Source: Bacteroidota bacterium (GTDB lineage: Bacteria; Bacteroidota; Bacteroidia; Cytophagales; Cyclobacteriaceae). Taken from it: a stretch of DNA of 38,904 nucleotides. Within the stretch, counting starts at the first letter, position 1; the number at the start of each line of letters is the position of its first letter. A program made the translations under genes and the position numbers. Below the pieces are notes generated by a model. It saw only the letters and a program-made list of their open reading frames with translations. It was not told where the DNA came from and made no database searches. Shown here one piece after another: positions 25,724 through 34,264 of the stretch. The stretch lies in the NCBI GenBank assembly GCA_013285945.1, contig JABDGP010000027.1:1-38904 (forward strand), read 5' to 3'.

Positions 25724-26935
25724 TCAATTAATCTTAGTTATCACATTCGCCTGATTAAGTATAAAGCCGGATCGAGGATCAGAGCGAAGGAATACTGATT
25801 TATCACTTGTCTCTACAATTTCGAAAGCCAAGCAATCGGGGATGTAAAGCAGTGATTGCTCTCTTGAAGATAATCCAATCGAAATTTTATACATGCCGAA
25901 GGCCAAGAAAACATCATCATGGACGAATTCTAAACTATAGGTACCAGCCTTTAGATTTTGAGGGGTGCTAAACATTGTTCTTATAGGCACATCATCTATA
26001 GAAATCAATCCTACGGCCGCAATGAAATGTTTAAACTCCGAGGTAGCCTCCAACGTAAATTTAATAGACCATTTATCGCCTACGTTAATAGGGCTATTGT
26101 GAAGAGTTTCGTTTAAATTATTAACAGTAACACCTTTAATACCTATTGACTTATCGTAAGAGTAAGATACTGAAGGCCCCTCGGTCTCCTGCTTGGTGAG
26201 TAAATTGCTATAAAACTCAACTGCCTGATTCGAGCTGCCACTAAATATTACTTCACCTTTGCTCAGCGTGATTCCTTTCTGGCAAATTGATTTCACCAAG
26301 CCCAAATTATGACTCACAAAAAGCAGAGTCCTTCCCGAGCTGGTAACCTGTTCCATTTTTCCTAAACATTTCTTTTGAAATTCCTGATCTCCAACAGCCA
26401 AGACTTCATCTATTACCAGAATCTCAATGTCCAGATGAGCTGCGACAGCAAAGGCAAGGCGCAATTGCATCCCACTGCTATAATGTTTTAACGGCGTGTC
26501 CAAAAATTTCTCTACACCACTAAAATCAACCATTTCGTCAAACTTAGTTTCGATTTCTTTACGTTTCATTCCAAGTAAGGAACCGTTAAAGAAAATGTTT
26601 TCCCGTCCGGTAAGCTCAGGGTGAAAACCTGTACCTACTTCCAACAAACTTGCTATTCGTCCACGTGAAATAATCTTGCCTTTTGTGGGCGGCGTTATTT
26701 TTGACAGTATTTTTAACAAAGTAGATTTACCGGCTCCATTGCTCCCAATAATACCGATTGACTCACCTGCCTGAACTTCAAAAGATATGTCTTTCAATGC
26801 CCAAAAATCTTCGGTCTGCTGTTTCTCAAAACGAAAGGCGCTAAGTATGCTTTCTCGCAGGTTTAAATAACCACCAGTCCGATGGCCGATCCGGAATCTT
26901 TTTGCAATGCCCTTTACTTCTAAAATCGGTTCCAT
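25724..26935 (-). CDS. wzt: Polysaccharide ABC exporter ATP-binding protein, Wzt type with C-terminal glycan-recognition domain
   Basis: The start is set at the ATG at 26935 (MEPILEVKGI), 4 bp after the permease stop; a frame to 27010 only reads antisense-like residues. 403 residues. The ATPase domain has Walker A GSNGAGKS at 64-71, a signature HYSSGMQLRLAFA at 151-163, and Walker B ILVIDEVLAVGD at 172-183. Residues from about 265 to 400 form an additional beta-rich domain (SIGIKGVTVNNLNE, KWSIKFTLEA), matching the Wzt_C fold that recognises the finished O-antigen. This domain indicates export in the Wzm/Wzt O-antigen style rather than the short KpsT form. Confidence 0.93.
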   Translation of the reverse strand: MEPILEVKGIAKRFRIGHRTGGYLNLRESILSAFRFEKQQTEDFWALKDISFEVQAGESIGIIGSNGAGKSTLLKILSKITPPTKGKIISRGRIASLLEVGTGFHPELTGRENIFFNGSLLGMKRKEIETKFDEMVDFSGVEKFLDTPLKHYSSGMQLRLAFAVAAHLDIEILVIDEVLAVGDQEFQKKCLGKMEQVTSSGRTLLFVSHNLGLVKSICQKGITLSKGEVIFSGSSNQAVEFYSNLLTKQETEGPSVSYSYDKSIGIKGVTVNNLNETLHNSPINVGDKWSIKFTLEATSEFKHFIAAVGLISIDDVPIRTMFSTPQNLKAGTYSLEFVHDDVFLAFGMYKISIGLSSREQSLLYIPDCLAFEIVETSDKSVFLRSDPRSGFILNQANVITKIN

Positions 26936-26939
26936 TCCT

Positions 26940-27767
26940 TTAAGCAAAATCAGCGAAGAAATCTTCGGTATTCCTGAAATACAAAATACCGATAAGCAAT
27001 AAAACCACATCGGATGTCAAACTTATTGCAAGAAAGATCATATTCGGCGACGCGTTGGTCAAAGGAAACCTGAATAGCTCAATAGCAGCGTACATAGGAG
27101 AGGTTACGATAATATATTGTAAGATCGGATATTTTAACAAAGAGACAGGGTAAATAACGGGTGTGAGAAAGAAAAGTACTTGTACCAAAAATGGAATTAC
27201 ATAGCGAAAGTCGCGGAACTTAATGTTCAGTGCAGACAACCAGGATCCTAAGCCAAGTGTCGCAATAATACTGATCACAATAGCCAAAGGCCACGACCAA
27301 ACTGCATTCCATGAAACGGACTGATGGTAATACAACAGCAACGGGACAAATAAAATAAAGGCCATCAAGAAATCGAACAACGCTACGAGGACGGAAGAAA
27401 ATGGTAAGATGAGGCGGGGAAAATAAATTTTTTTAATAATGGCGGCACTGTTTACCATGCTGTTGGAGGCGCTTGTAAGTCCTGATGAAAAAATATTCCA
27501 GATCAAGAGCCCTGAAAAAACGTACACCGAATAGGGGATATTTTGAGAAGGAATACTCAGGGCTTTGCCAAAAAAAAGAGTAAAAACAACCATCATCATC
27601 AGGGGTTGTAAAATGGCCCACAAAAAGCCCAAAGATGTTTGCTTGTACTTTACTTTAATATCGCGCCACGTGAAAAAGTAAAACAATTCGCGATAGTGCC
27701 ACAGTTCCTTCCAGTTAAATAACTGCCAACCCGAAGGTTTAATTGTGTATTCAACCAGTTCAGCCAT
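26940..27767 (-). CDS. wzm: Polysaccharide ABC exporter permease, Wzm type
   Basis: The 275-residue protein fits the ABC2_membrane family of KpsM/Wzm permeases. It has a cytoplasmic N-terminal region (WHYRELFYFFTWRDIKVKYKQ at about 24-44, the characteristic amphipathic 'WRDIKVRYKQ' element) and six hydrophobic segments, ending with FADFA. It forms the channel with the Wzt ATPase encoded 4 bp downstream and would move a lipid-linked polysaccharide across the inner membrane. It is the first gene of the minus-strand operon, so the operon promoter should lie in the 64 bp between it and the divergent GT4 at 27832. Confidence 0.93.
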   Translation of the reverse strand: MAELVEYTIKPSGWQLFNWKELWHYRELFYFFTWRDIKVKYKQTSLGFLWAILQPLMMMVVFTLFFGKALSIPSQNIPYSVYVFSGLLIWNIFSSGLTSASNSMVNSAAIIKKIYFPRLILPFSSVLVALFDFLMAFILFVPLLLYYHQSVSWNAVWSWPLAIVISIIATLGLGSWLSALNIKFRDFRYVIPFLVQVLFFLTPVIYPVSLLKYPILQYIIVTSPMYAAIELFRFPLTNASPNMIFLAISLTSDVVLLLIGILYFRNTEDFFADFA

Positions 27768-27831
27768 TGTTAGGTGGTTTAGGTTTGCAGTGGATATTCA
27801 TAATCAATTCTGCAATTTTGTGCCAAGTTAC

Positions 27832-28908
27832 ATGAAAATACTTTTTCTGATACCTTATCCACTCGGAGAATCCCCTTCTCAGCGCTTCCGATTCGAACAG
27901 TATTTTTCAGTTTTGTTAGACAATGGATATACCTACAGTGTTCAATGCTTCTTAAATTCCCATGACTGGAAAATATTTTTCAAATCGGGGCGACTTGTTC
28001 GCAAGTCAGTTATCCTTTTTCAGGGGTTTTGCAGAAGGCTGTTTATCCTATTTAATATGAAACCTTATGATATCGTCTTTATCCATCGTGAAACATCTCC
28101 AATTGGCCCACCAGTCTTTGAATGGGTTATTGCGAAAATCCTAAGAAAAAAAATCATATATGATTTTGACGATGCTATTTGGTTAACAGATCGAAGCAAT
28201 GAACCATTCCACTTACGAGTAATTAAGTGGCGAAGCAAAGTAGCGCAGATTTGTAGTTGGTCGCACAAAGTAAGTTGCGGTAATGACTATTTACGTCACT
28301 TCGCACGGCCCTACAATAAAAACGTTTTTTTTAACCCCACTACAATTGACACCCAAGAGCTTCATAAGCCTGAAGTTTATTCTAAAAAAACTATTGAAAA
28401 AATAATAATCGGCTGGACCGGCTCGCACTCCACACTGAAGTATTTGAATGAGCTCGAATCAATATTTCAACATCTTGAAGCTACCTATCCGCAAGTGGAG
28501 TATTGGGTAATTGCTGACAAGCCTCCTCAACTGAAATTAAAGAATCTGCAGTTCAAACCTTGGTCGCTTGAGACTGAAATTACTGACTTGGAGCAATTCG
28601 ATATTGGTGTGATGCCTTTGCCTGATGACGAATGGTCGAAGGGAAAGTGCGGGTTTAAAGCATTGCAATATATGGCGTTGCAAATTCCGACGGTAGCTTC
28701 ATCTGTTGGCGTGAATATTCAAATTATCCAGCAGGGAGAAAATGGTTTCCTTTGCCGAACAGCAGAAGAATGGACGCACAACCTCTCTGTGTTAATTGAA
28801 AATAAAGCTCTACGCGATTTGGTCGGTATCGCAGGTCGTAAGAAAGTTGAAGCGAATTATTCCGTCTCCTCCAACACATCCAATTTTTTGTCGTTGTTCT
28901 CGTCGTAA
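27832..28908 (+). CDS. GT4-like glycosyltransferase
   Basis: The start is set at the ATG at 27832 (MKILFLIPYPLG); an extension to 27745 would run into the divergent wzm gene. 358 residues, GT-B fold: SQRFRFEQYF at about 16-25, KIIYDFDDAIWL at about 103-114, GNDYLRHF, then the donor half IIIGWTGSHSTLKYL at about 195-209 and DIGVMPLPDDEWSKGKCGFKALQYMALQIP at about 260-289. This is the pattern of GT4-type enzymes found in exopolysaccharide clusters. It is the only glycan gene on the plus strand next to the ABC operon and shares the 64-bp divergent promoter region. Its last 52 bp overlap the convergent membrane-protein gene. Confidence 0.88.
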   Translation: MKILFLIPYPLGESPSQRFRFEQYFSVLLDNGYTYSVQCFLNSHDWKIFFKSGRLVRKSVILFQGFCRRLFILFNMKPYDIVFIHRETSPIGPPVFEWVIAKILRKKIIYDFDDAIWLTDRSNEPFHLRVIKWRSKVAQICSWSHKVSCGNDYLRHFARPYNKNVFFNPTTIDTQELHKPEVYSKKTIEKIIIGWTGSHSTLKYLNELESIFQHLEATYPQVEYWVIADKPPQLKLKNLQFKPWSLETEITDLEQFDIGVMPLPDDEWSKGKCGFKALQYMALQIPTVASSVGVNIQIIQQGENGFLCRTAEEWTHNLSVLIENKALRDLVGIAGRKKVEANYSVSSNTSNFLSLFSS

Positions 28909-30194
28909 TAATTAAGCACCAAAACAAGCCCCAAAGCATAGAACGGAAGCAACGGGATTTTGTATCGTGCAAGCGTACCAAAATTAAACGTGGAAACACC
29001 GACAGCAAAAGCGAAGGAAATAGCAAATACAAAACAAAAAATGACATTTGGATCGGCAAAGGACTGCATCACTGCTTTTCGCCTTTTGATTAAAACGTAA
29101 AGCGTGATCACCAGAAGTACCAATCCCTCTAAAGCTGAGAGCAACATCAAAGGATTTTTTACTTCCCACAAATAAGGGCGGAAAAGTGACACATTAATAG
29201 CCTGAGGTGCCAGACGAAGCATTGATGAAAAAGAGCCGTCCAATTCACCCAGAGAATAACCTGAACCTGCGTCTTGCCCTGTCCAGTAGCGAATATCGTA
29301 GGCTGTTACTTGTGCTGTTGCTGCCAGTTTTTCCACCGAATATCTGGCATCACCTTCTCCTATTTTGATCACCGAGTAATAGGATGTAAAAAGAAATACA
29401 ATTACAATTACTGGTGCAACCAATATTTTCAAAGCTATAGATTTTAAGTTGGACAAATTCTTAAAGTAAATCCAAAGGATAGCCGACGGGATAAATGCCT
29501 GAAGTACAAATTTCTTAATCGAAAAAATGATGTACAGCGAAATCAATAATAGTACAACAGATGAAATCCTGATTCGTTGCCTGATAAAAATCATGTTAAT
29601 GCAATAGACTGAAAAGCCGAGCGCAGTCAAAACAAGGGTGTCCTTAAGGAGGCCAGATCCCCAAAAGAGCACTGACGGAATAAAGAGTACTGCGATAGCT
29701 ATTTGTTTATGGAGCAAGGGGTATTTCTGATAAAAAGTCAGGAACATAGCCCAGCTTCCAGCAAAACTTAATACCGAAAAAATAACAGCCGTGGCAGAGT
29801 ACGTAGAAAATGTAAACAAATCAAAAAAAGTAGCTACGTGTATCACAACAATAGAAGAGCGGTCTTGGTAAAACGGTATCTGACTAATGTACTTGTAAGC
29901 ACCCTGCACAAACTCATCATTTGAAAAAAGTATTTTCAAGCCGATCTCCGGATCATCCCCAATGGCTTGCCAAATAATACGACTGCCATGCGTATGAAAG
30001 TTGTAAGTATCACCACCGCTGTAATAAAATTGATATATAATACCCAGTGCAATTGCTCCCAAAATTTTCAGGGTGAGCGCCAGAAAAAAATACGACTTGG
30101 TATTCTCATCCGTTGCATATGGCTTCACAAAATAACTTATCATGTAAACAATCATGATAACCAAAGGGGTCACGATCAGGTCACGAAATTCCAA
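28857..30194 (-). CDS. Polytopic membrane protein, possibly polymerase or GT-C-like
   Basis: 445 residues with about ten or eleven hydrophobic segments. The first loop carries FYYSGGDTYNFHTHG at about 56-70, and a later one has FWGSGLLKDTLVLTALG at about 182-198. Motifs of this type (GGDxxxYH near the first loop, SGLLKD) occur in EpsG-like polymerases and in GT-C-type transferases, but I cannot name a family with confidence. The start is uncertain: the longest frame uses a TTG at 30194, with a GTG at 30173 and an ATG at 30155 as alternatives. The sequence stays membrane-like to its C-terminal acidic tail. The 3' end overlaps the convergent GT4 by 52 bp. Position suggests a glycan role. Confidence 0.75.
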   Translation of the reverse strand: MEFRDLIVTPLVIMIVYMISYFVKPYATDENTKSYFFLALTLKILGAIALGIIYQFYYSGGDTYNFHTHGSRIIWQAIGDDPEIGLKILFSNDEFVQGAYKYISQIPFYQDRSSIVVIHVATFFDLFTFSTYSATAVIFSVLSFAGSWAMFLTFYQKYPLLHKQIAIAVLFIPSVLFWGSGLLKDTLVLTALGFSVYCINMIFIRQRIRISSVVLLLISLYIIFSIKKFVLQAFIPSAILWIYFKNLSNLKSIALKILVAPVIVIVFLFTSYYSVIKIGEGDARYSVEKLAATAQVTAYDIRYWTGQDAGSGYSLGELDGSFSSMLRLAPQAINVSLFRPYLWEVKNPLMLLSALEGLVLLVITLYVLIKRRKAVMQSFADPNVIFCFVFAISFAFAVGVSTFNFGTLARYKIPLLPFYALGLVLVLNYYDENNDKKLDVLEETE

Positions 30195-30238
30195 AGTATT
30201 GGAGTTTAGTATGTTTCATTAATTTTAGCTTTAATCCA

Positions 30239-31138
30239 ATGCAAAAGAAGTATATTTTTGATTACCTCGCCTCCTGCAACATGTGCGGAAACGGCAATTA
30301 TAAAATCCTCGGAAAACGGCTTAATCAGACTCAAGGTAAAAATCCGCGCAACAAAATTGGAATAACCACAACTATAGTTAAATGTGAAAAATGCGGCCTG
30401 ATTTACCCTAATCCTTTCCCCATACCCGAAAAATTGAGTGATCATTATGGTATGCCTCCCGAACTTTACTGGAAAGATGAGTATTTTACTCACGACTCAA
30501 CTTATTTTCAAAGTGAAATCAATACACTCAAGACACTATATGCGTTTAAAGCCAATGATCGCGCTCTCGACATTGGAGCTGGCATTGGCAAGTGTATGAT
30601 TTCATTGGCCAATGCTGGCTTTGATGTCTATGGACTTGAACCCTCGGAGCCTTTTTATAGGAAGGCAATTGACAAAATGAAAATTGAGCCCAATAAGTTG
30701 CAGTTATCTTCCATCGAAACGTCAAGCTATCCTCATAACCATTTCGATTTTATAACATTTGGTGCAGTACTTGAACATTTGTACAATCCCTCATCCTCTA
30801 TTCAAAAAGCCTTGGAATGGCTCAAAGTTGGCGGGATAATGCAAATAGAGGTTCCTTCATCAGACTGGCTTATCAATAAATTATTGAATCTTTTTTACAA
30901 AATCAAAGGACTCGATTATGTGGCTAATATAAGTCCTATGCACGAACCTTTTCACTTATACGAGTTCTCGTTGAACTCGTTTATTGAGCATAGTAAAAGC
31001 AGTAACTATACAATTATCCATCACGAGTACTATGTTGCCCAAACATACATGCCGCGAATTTTAAATTTTGTTCTGGTACCGTGGATGAAAAAGACCAAAA
31101 CAGGAATGCAATTGTGTGTTTGGTTGAAAAAAAAGTAG
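30239..31138 (+). CDS. Zinc-ribbon plus class I SAM methyltransferase
   Basis: 299 residues. Cys 13, 16, 49 and 52 (CNMC and CEKC) form a probable zinc ribbon. The methyltransferase domain has motif I ALDIGAGIGKCM at 109-120, VYGLEPSEPFYRKA at about 134-147, and FDFITFGAVLEHLYNPS at about 173-189. This layout (Cys4 ribbon, then Methyltransf_23) is usual in SAM enzymes of sugar and antibiotic clusters, including C-methyltransferases, but those are longer. The gene starts 44 bp from the divergent polytopic membrane protein. Its stop lies 2 bp from the convergent TPR gene. A sugar or lipid substrate is inferred from context. Confidence 0.88.
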   Translation: MQKKYIFDYLASCNMCGNGNYKILGKRLNQTQGKNPRNKIGITTTIVKCEKCGLIYPNPFPIPEKLSDHYGMPPELYWKDEYFTHDSTYFQSEINTLKTLYAFKANDRALDIGAGIGKCMISLANAGFDVYGLEPSEPFYRKAIDKMKIEPNKLQLSSIETSSYPHNHFDFITFGAVLEHLYNPSSSIQKALEWLKVGGIMQIEVPSSDWLINKLLNLFYKIKGLDYVANISPMHEPFHLYEFSLNSFIEHSKSSNYTIIHHEYYVAQTYMPRILNFVLVPWMKKTKTGMQLCVWLKKK

Positions 31139-31140
31139 TG

Positions 31141-32349
31141 CTAGTCTTTGCTTGCTTTTTCCAGCCTCGCGAGCCTCCGCTTGGCATCCTTATAAGCTTC
31201 TTCCTTTTTTCCCGCCTTTTTCTTGACCATTGTAAAATACTTTTTCGCAGCTGCTTTGTCTCCCGTTTGCTGCGAAATCTCCCCCAAAGAAATCAGGGCA
31301 TACAAATAATACCCTGAGTCAGTAGCGCCTGCTTCTTCAGAAAATTTCACAGTTCGCTGGTAATATTTCTTTGCGTCGTCCCACTTTCGCTGAGCATCAT
31401 AAAGTTGTGCCAGAAAGAAAGATGCATAGCGGCCACTTACAGCTTCATAGCCAAACCTCCCGCTGTCGATACGCTGCATGATTTGCTTGCACTGTTCTTC
31501 CATTTTGGGGTGAACTCCCAGCGTATAAAGCATACGGGCATAATACCTGTGAAAATAGGGATTGTCGGGATAGGTTTGATGCAAATACTCAGCAATCTGA
31601 TACGCCCGCTGTGGATCGTTTTCATAACCAGCCAATATCCGCATCAGCCAAACCATTGCCTCGGTCCGCGTATAGAATGCATTGTATGAGACTTCCTTCA
31701 GTTGTTTTAGTCCTAATTTCTTATCGCCATGACGAAAAAACCAAAAGATCGGCTTTAGCGACTTATAGTTTTCGGGCACCCACTCCCTGAAATAATTATA
31801 CAACGCATCACCAAACTGCAGCTCAGGACTCAGGTTGTTCTTTTCGCGGCACTCCTCCATATATTTCAACGCAGCCTTGCCTTCGCTGGCAGCTTTCACC
31901 CAGTTCTTTCGGTCGGCATCGGCATACAATTCTCCCTTAAACCCATATGCAGCAGCCAAAAAGAAGGAAGCCTCGGTCTTATATTCCGGAAAATTCTTGT
32001 GCAGGTTATGTGCAATTTGAATAGCACTGTCCATGTAGGCCAGAAACTTTTCATCGTATTTCGTTTCCTTCATGTTGGGCACAATTTTCCACCACTCGGC
32101 AAGGCCCATCAAAAAATAAGGCAATGGATGCCAGCGGTACTTCTGCTTAAAATCGCGAAACTGTTCCTGGGCTTTTTCAAAATTGAAATTATACAAGTTG
32201 TTCATGGCTGCCGTGGCCTCAAACTGAACACTGATATCAGAGATTAGAATTACCGTAGTATCCTTCCTTGCCTTACGTTGGCCAAAGAGGGTAGTAGCAG
32301 AAAAAACAATAAGGAGAGAAAAAAGCACAGCCCGAGACAAGCTCTTCAT
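31141..32349 (-). CDS. Secreted TPR-type protein, unknown function
   Basis: 402 residues from the ATG at 32349, chosen because a signal peptide follows directly (residues 1-23, ending TTLFG before Gln 24); a frame to 32397 has no such start. The mature part is helical throughout, with TPR-like repeats: YFLMGLAEWWKIVP, AEYLHQTYPDNPYFHRYYARML, FFLAQLYDAQRKWDDAKKYY at about 330, and YALISLGEISQQTGDKAAAK at about 359-378. The last 25 residues are Lys/Arg-rich. It should be periplasmic or outer-membrane associated and serve as a binding scaffold. No catalytic motif is seen. It is convergent with the methyltransferase at 2 bp and divergent from the membrane protein at 32443. Confidence 0.85.
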   Translation of the reverse strand: MKSLSRAVLFSLLIVFSATTLFGQRKARKDTTVILISDISVQFEATAAMNNLYNFNFEKAQEQFRDFKQKYRWHPLPYFLMGLAEWWKIVPNMKETKYDEKFLAYMDSAIQIAHNLHKNFPEYKTEASFFLAAAYGFKGELYADADRKNWVKAASEGKAALKYMEECREKNNLSPELQFGDALYNYFREWVPENYKSLKPIFWFFRHGDKKLGLKQLKEVSYNAFYTRTEAMVWLMRILAGYENDPQRAYQIAEYLHQTYPDNPYFHRYYARMLYTLGVHPKMEEQCKQIMQRIDSGRFGYEAVSGRYASFFLAQLYDAQRKWDDAKKYYQRTVKFSEEAGATDSGYYLYALISLGEISQQTGDKAAAKKYFTMVKKKAGKKEEAYKDAKRRLARLEKASKD

Positions 32350-32442
32350 CAGAAATCGGAATCCAACCAGGTGATTACTCTTAAACCAGAACCTCATCTA
32401 TTAAAAAAAAATTACATCTTTGGATTATACCCACAGTACCAC

Positions 32443-33069
32443 GTGCAAACTTCACTATTTTCTTCCGATAAAAAATTAACTTTTATCACCCTTTGTCTCA
32501 TCTCCGTCTTATTACTGTATGTAAAAAAATCTTTCATAGAGTACGAAACTGCCGCATTTGAGTTTCTCCAGGACCGGCCGGAGGGCATGGTACTTCGACT
32601 GATAAGTGCGCTCCAGTTTATGGCTATTCCCTTTATTTATTTGTGGAAGTTTACCGTCATAGGGTTTGTGCTTTGGGTAGGGTGCTTCCTTTTTGGTTAC
32701 CGCATTACTTTCACCCAGTGCTGGAGTGTGGTGATGGCCGCAGAGTTCGTTTTCATTTTACCAGAGATCATCAAAATCGGCTGGTTTCTAATAGTACAGC
32801 GAGATCCTTCTTTGCCAGAAGTCCAATCATTCTATCCGCTTTCGCTAATGAATCTCTTCGATTATACCTTGATCAATAAAAGGTTTGCTTATCCGTTGCG
32901 AGCACTTAGCGTGTTTGAGGTTCTTTACGTACTTATTTTGGTGCGAGGAGTAAACCACTATTCATTTCAAATCCATAAGCAGAAAAGTGCTACCTGGTGG
33001 ATTGTGTCCTGTTCATACGTGTTGATTTTTTTTCTGTGGCTGATTTTTTATATGATCGTTTACAAATAA
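32443..33069 (+). CDS. Polytopic membrane protein, unknown function, non-ATG start
   Basis: The frame is open from 32278 but the first 55 codons are antisense to the TPR gene and include no ATG. The first sensible start is the GTG at 32443 (208 residues), which directly precedes SLFSSDKKLTFITLCLISVL. About six hydrophobic segments follow (LTFITLCLISVLLLYV, FMAIPFIYLWKFTVIGFVLW, VMAAEFVFILPEIIKIGWFL, VFEVLYVLILV, WWIVSCSYVLIFFLWLIFYM). This resembles small YIP1-like or DUF-type membrane proteins, but no family is recognised. Its TAA abuts the convergent aminotransferase TGA without a single intervening base. Function unknown. Confidence 0.7.
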   Translation: MQTSLFSSDKKLTFITLCLISVLLLYVKKSFIEYETAAFEFLQDRPEGMVLRLISALQFMAIPFIYLWKFTVIGFVLWVGCFLFGYRITFTQCWSVVMAAEFVFILPEIIKIGWFLIVQRDPSLPEVQSFYPLSLMNLFDYTLINKRFAYPLRALSVFEVLYVLILVRGVNHYSFQIHKQKSATWWIVSCSYVLIFFLWLIFYMIVYK

Positions 33070-34179
33070 TCATTTAAAGTAGTTTCTTATCTCACCACAG
33101 ACTTTTTCAATTTCCTCCTTTTTCAAACCTGGCCATATAGGTAAACTCAACACTTCGTTACTTAGTTTCTCCGCAATCGGCAAGCTCCCTTTCTTATAAC
33201 CAAGATGACCAAAGGCTTTTTGCAAATGAACCGCAACCGGATAATGAATGGCCGTCTCAATGCCTTTCTTTTCCAAAAATTTCTTGAGCTTGGCCCGGTG
33301 AGTTGTCTGAATAACGAATAAATGAAAGACCGGCCTGACAACTTCGCTTTCTCCCGGTGGTAATTGAATATCCTCAACGTTATACAACTCCCTGAGATAA
33401 CTGGTCGCGTTTTGCCTCCGCTTACGATTCCACTCTTCCAGTTTCCTCAATTTTATACGCAACACTGCTGCCTGCAATTCGTCAAGTCGCGAATTAACTC
33501 CCGCGATAACGTGTTCATCCCGTTTTTCTGATCCATAGTTGCGGAAGGCTCTGGCAAATTGATAAGCCCTTTTATCATTGGTCACAATCGCGCCGCCATC
33601 TCCCAAAGCTCCAAGGTTTTTCGTTGGATAAAAACTGGTCGCGTTGCAATGTCCCCAGCTACCTGTCATTTTATTTTTGAAAGTTGCGCCCTGTGCCTGA
33701 GCATTGTCCTCTGCTACAAACAAATTATCCTTCTTCGCAATGGCAATGATCCTGTCCATAACGCAGGGATGACCATATAAATGAACCGGTACAATAGCTC
33801 TTGTCCTTGGGGTGATGACATTTTCAATCTGCAACGGATCGATATTGTAAGTCATTGGATCAACTTCGGCTGGAACAGGTTTGGCCCCGGCATTTAGTAC
33901 TGCTAGCCAGGTAGCCTGACAAGTATGTGAAGGCACAATCACCTCATCTCCACGCCCGATACCCAATGCTTTGAGCGAAATCAAAATAGCATCGTGACCA
34001 TTGCCAACCGCTGCACAATATCTCGTTTTTTGATAAGCGGCAAATTCGTCTTCGAAGGAATTTACCTCATCACCCGACACAAACCGGCCACTTTGTATCG
34101 TTTTAAGAATTGCTCCCTTCAATTTACGCTCTATTGACTGATGCTGACGCTCAAGCGAAAGAAATGGCACGCGGTACAT
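33070..34179 (-). CDS. DegT/DnrJ/EryC1/StrS-family sugar aminotransferase
   Basis: 369 residues. PLP-dependent fold: VPFLSLERQHQSIE at 4-17, NGHDAILISLKALG at 60-73, VIVPSHTCQATWLAVLNAGAKP at 80-101, VAEDNAQAQGATF at 155-167, and the Schiff-base Lys 187 in FYPTKNLGALGDGG. Family members aminate keto-sugars at C3 or C4 of nucleotide sugars (FdtB/QdtB/ArnB-like); the N-terminal VPFLSLxxQ is typical of C3 transaminases. It may make an amino sugar for the surface glycan. It is outside the main operon and opposite in direction to DUF2723. A hairpin (34181-34202) overlapping a -7-like TATTTTCG precedes its start. Confidence 0.92.
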   Translation of the reverse strand: MYRVPFLSLERQHQSIERKLKGAILKTIQSGRFVSGDEVNSFEDEFAAYQKTRYCAAVGNGHDAILISLKALGIGRGDEVIVPSHTCQATWLAVLNAGAKPVPAEVDPMTYNIDPLQIENVITPRTRAIVPVHLYGHPCVMDRIIAIAKKDNLFVAEDNAQAQGATFKNKMTGSWGHCNATSFYPTKNLGALGDGGAIVTNDKRAYQFARAFRNYGSEKRDEHVIAGVNSRLDELQAAVLRIKLRKLEEWNRKRRQNATSYLRELYNVEDIQLPPGESEVVRPVFHLFVIQTTHRAKLKKFLEKKGIETAIHYPVAVHLQKAFGHLGYKKGSLPIAEKLSNEVLSLPIWPGLKKEEIEKVCGEIRNYFK

Positions 34180-34180
34180 A

Positions 34181-34202
34181 ACCCGAAAATACGCCTTCGG
34201 GT
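34181..34202. promoter_or_regulatory. Hairpin/dyad ACCCGAA-8-TTCGGGT before aminotransferase
   Basis: A perfect 7-bp inverted repeat, 1 bp upstream of the aminotransferase ATG (34179, minus strand). Reading on that strand, TATTTTCG (34191 to 34184), a near match to TAnnTTTG, lies in the second arm. It may be an operator over the promoter or, if transcribed, a stem hiding the ribosome site. Confidence 0.35.
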
Positions 34203-34237
34203 AAACACGATGGCATTTTCAACACATTTAATTTTCT

Positions 34238-34245
34238 TATTTTCG
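34238..34245 (+). promoter_or_regulatory. Possible -7 element (TATTTTCG)
   Basis: Matches TAnnTTTG with one substitution, 19 bp upstream of the DUF2723 gene ATG at 34265. An AT-rich tract (34216-34237) precedes it. No clear -33 TTG. Confidence 0.4.
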
Positions 34246-34264
34246 CCCCTCATTTAATTCAATC

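Noticed and set aside
27745..27831. Extension of the plus-strand GT4 to 27745
   Set aside because: It enters the start of wzm on the other strand; MKILFLIPYPLG at 27832 is a normal GT4 N-terminus.
32278..32442. 55-residue N-terminal extension of the membrane protein from a TTG
   Set aside because: This stretch is antisense to the signal-peptide region of the TPR gene and very charged, unlike the membrane segments that follow.
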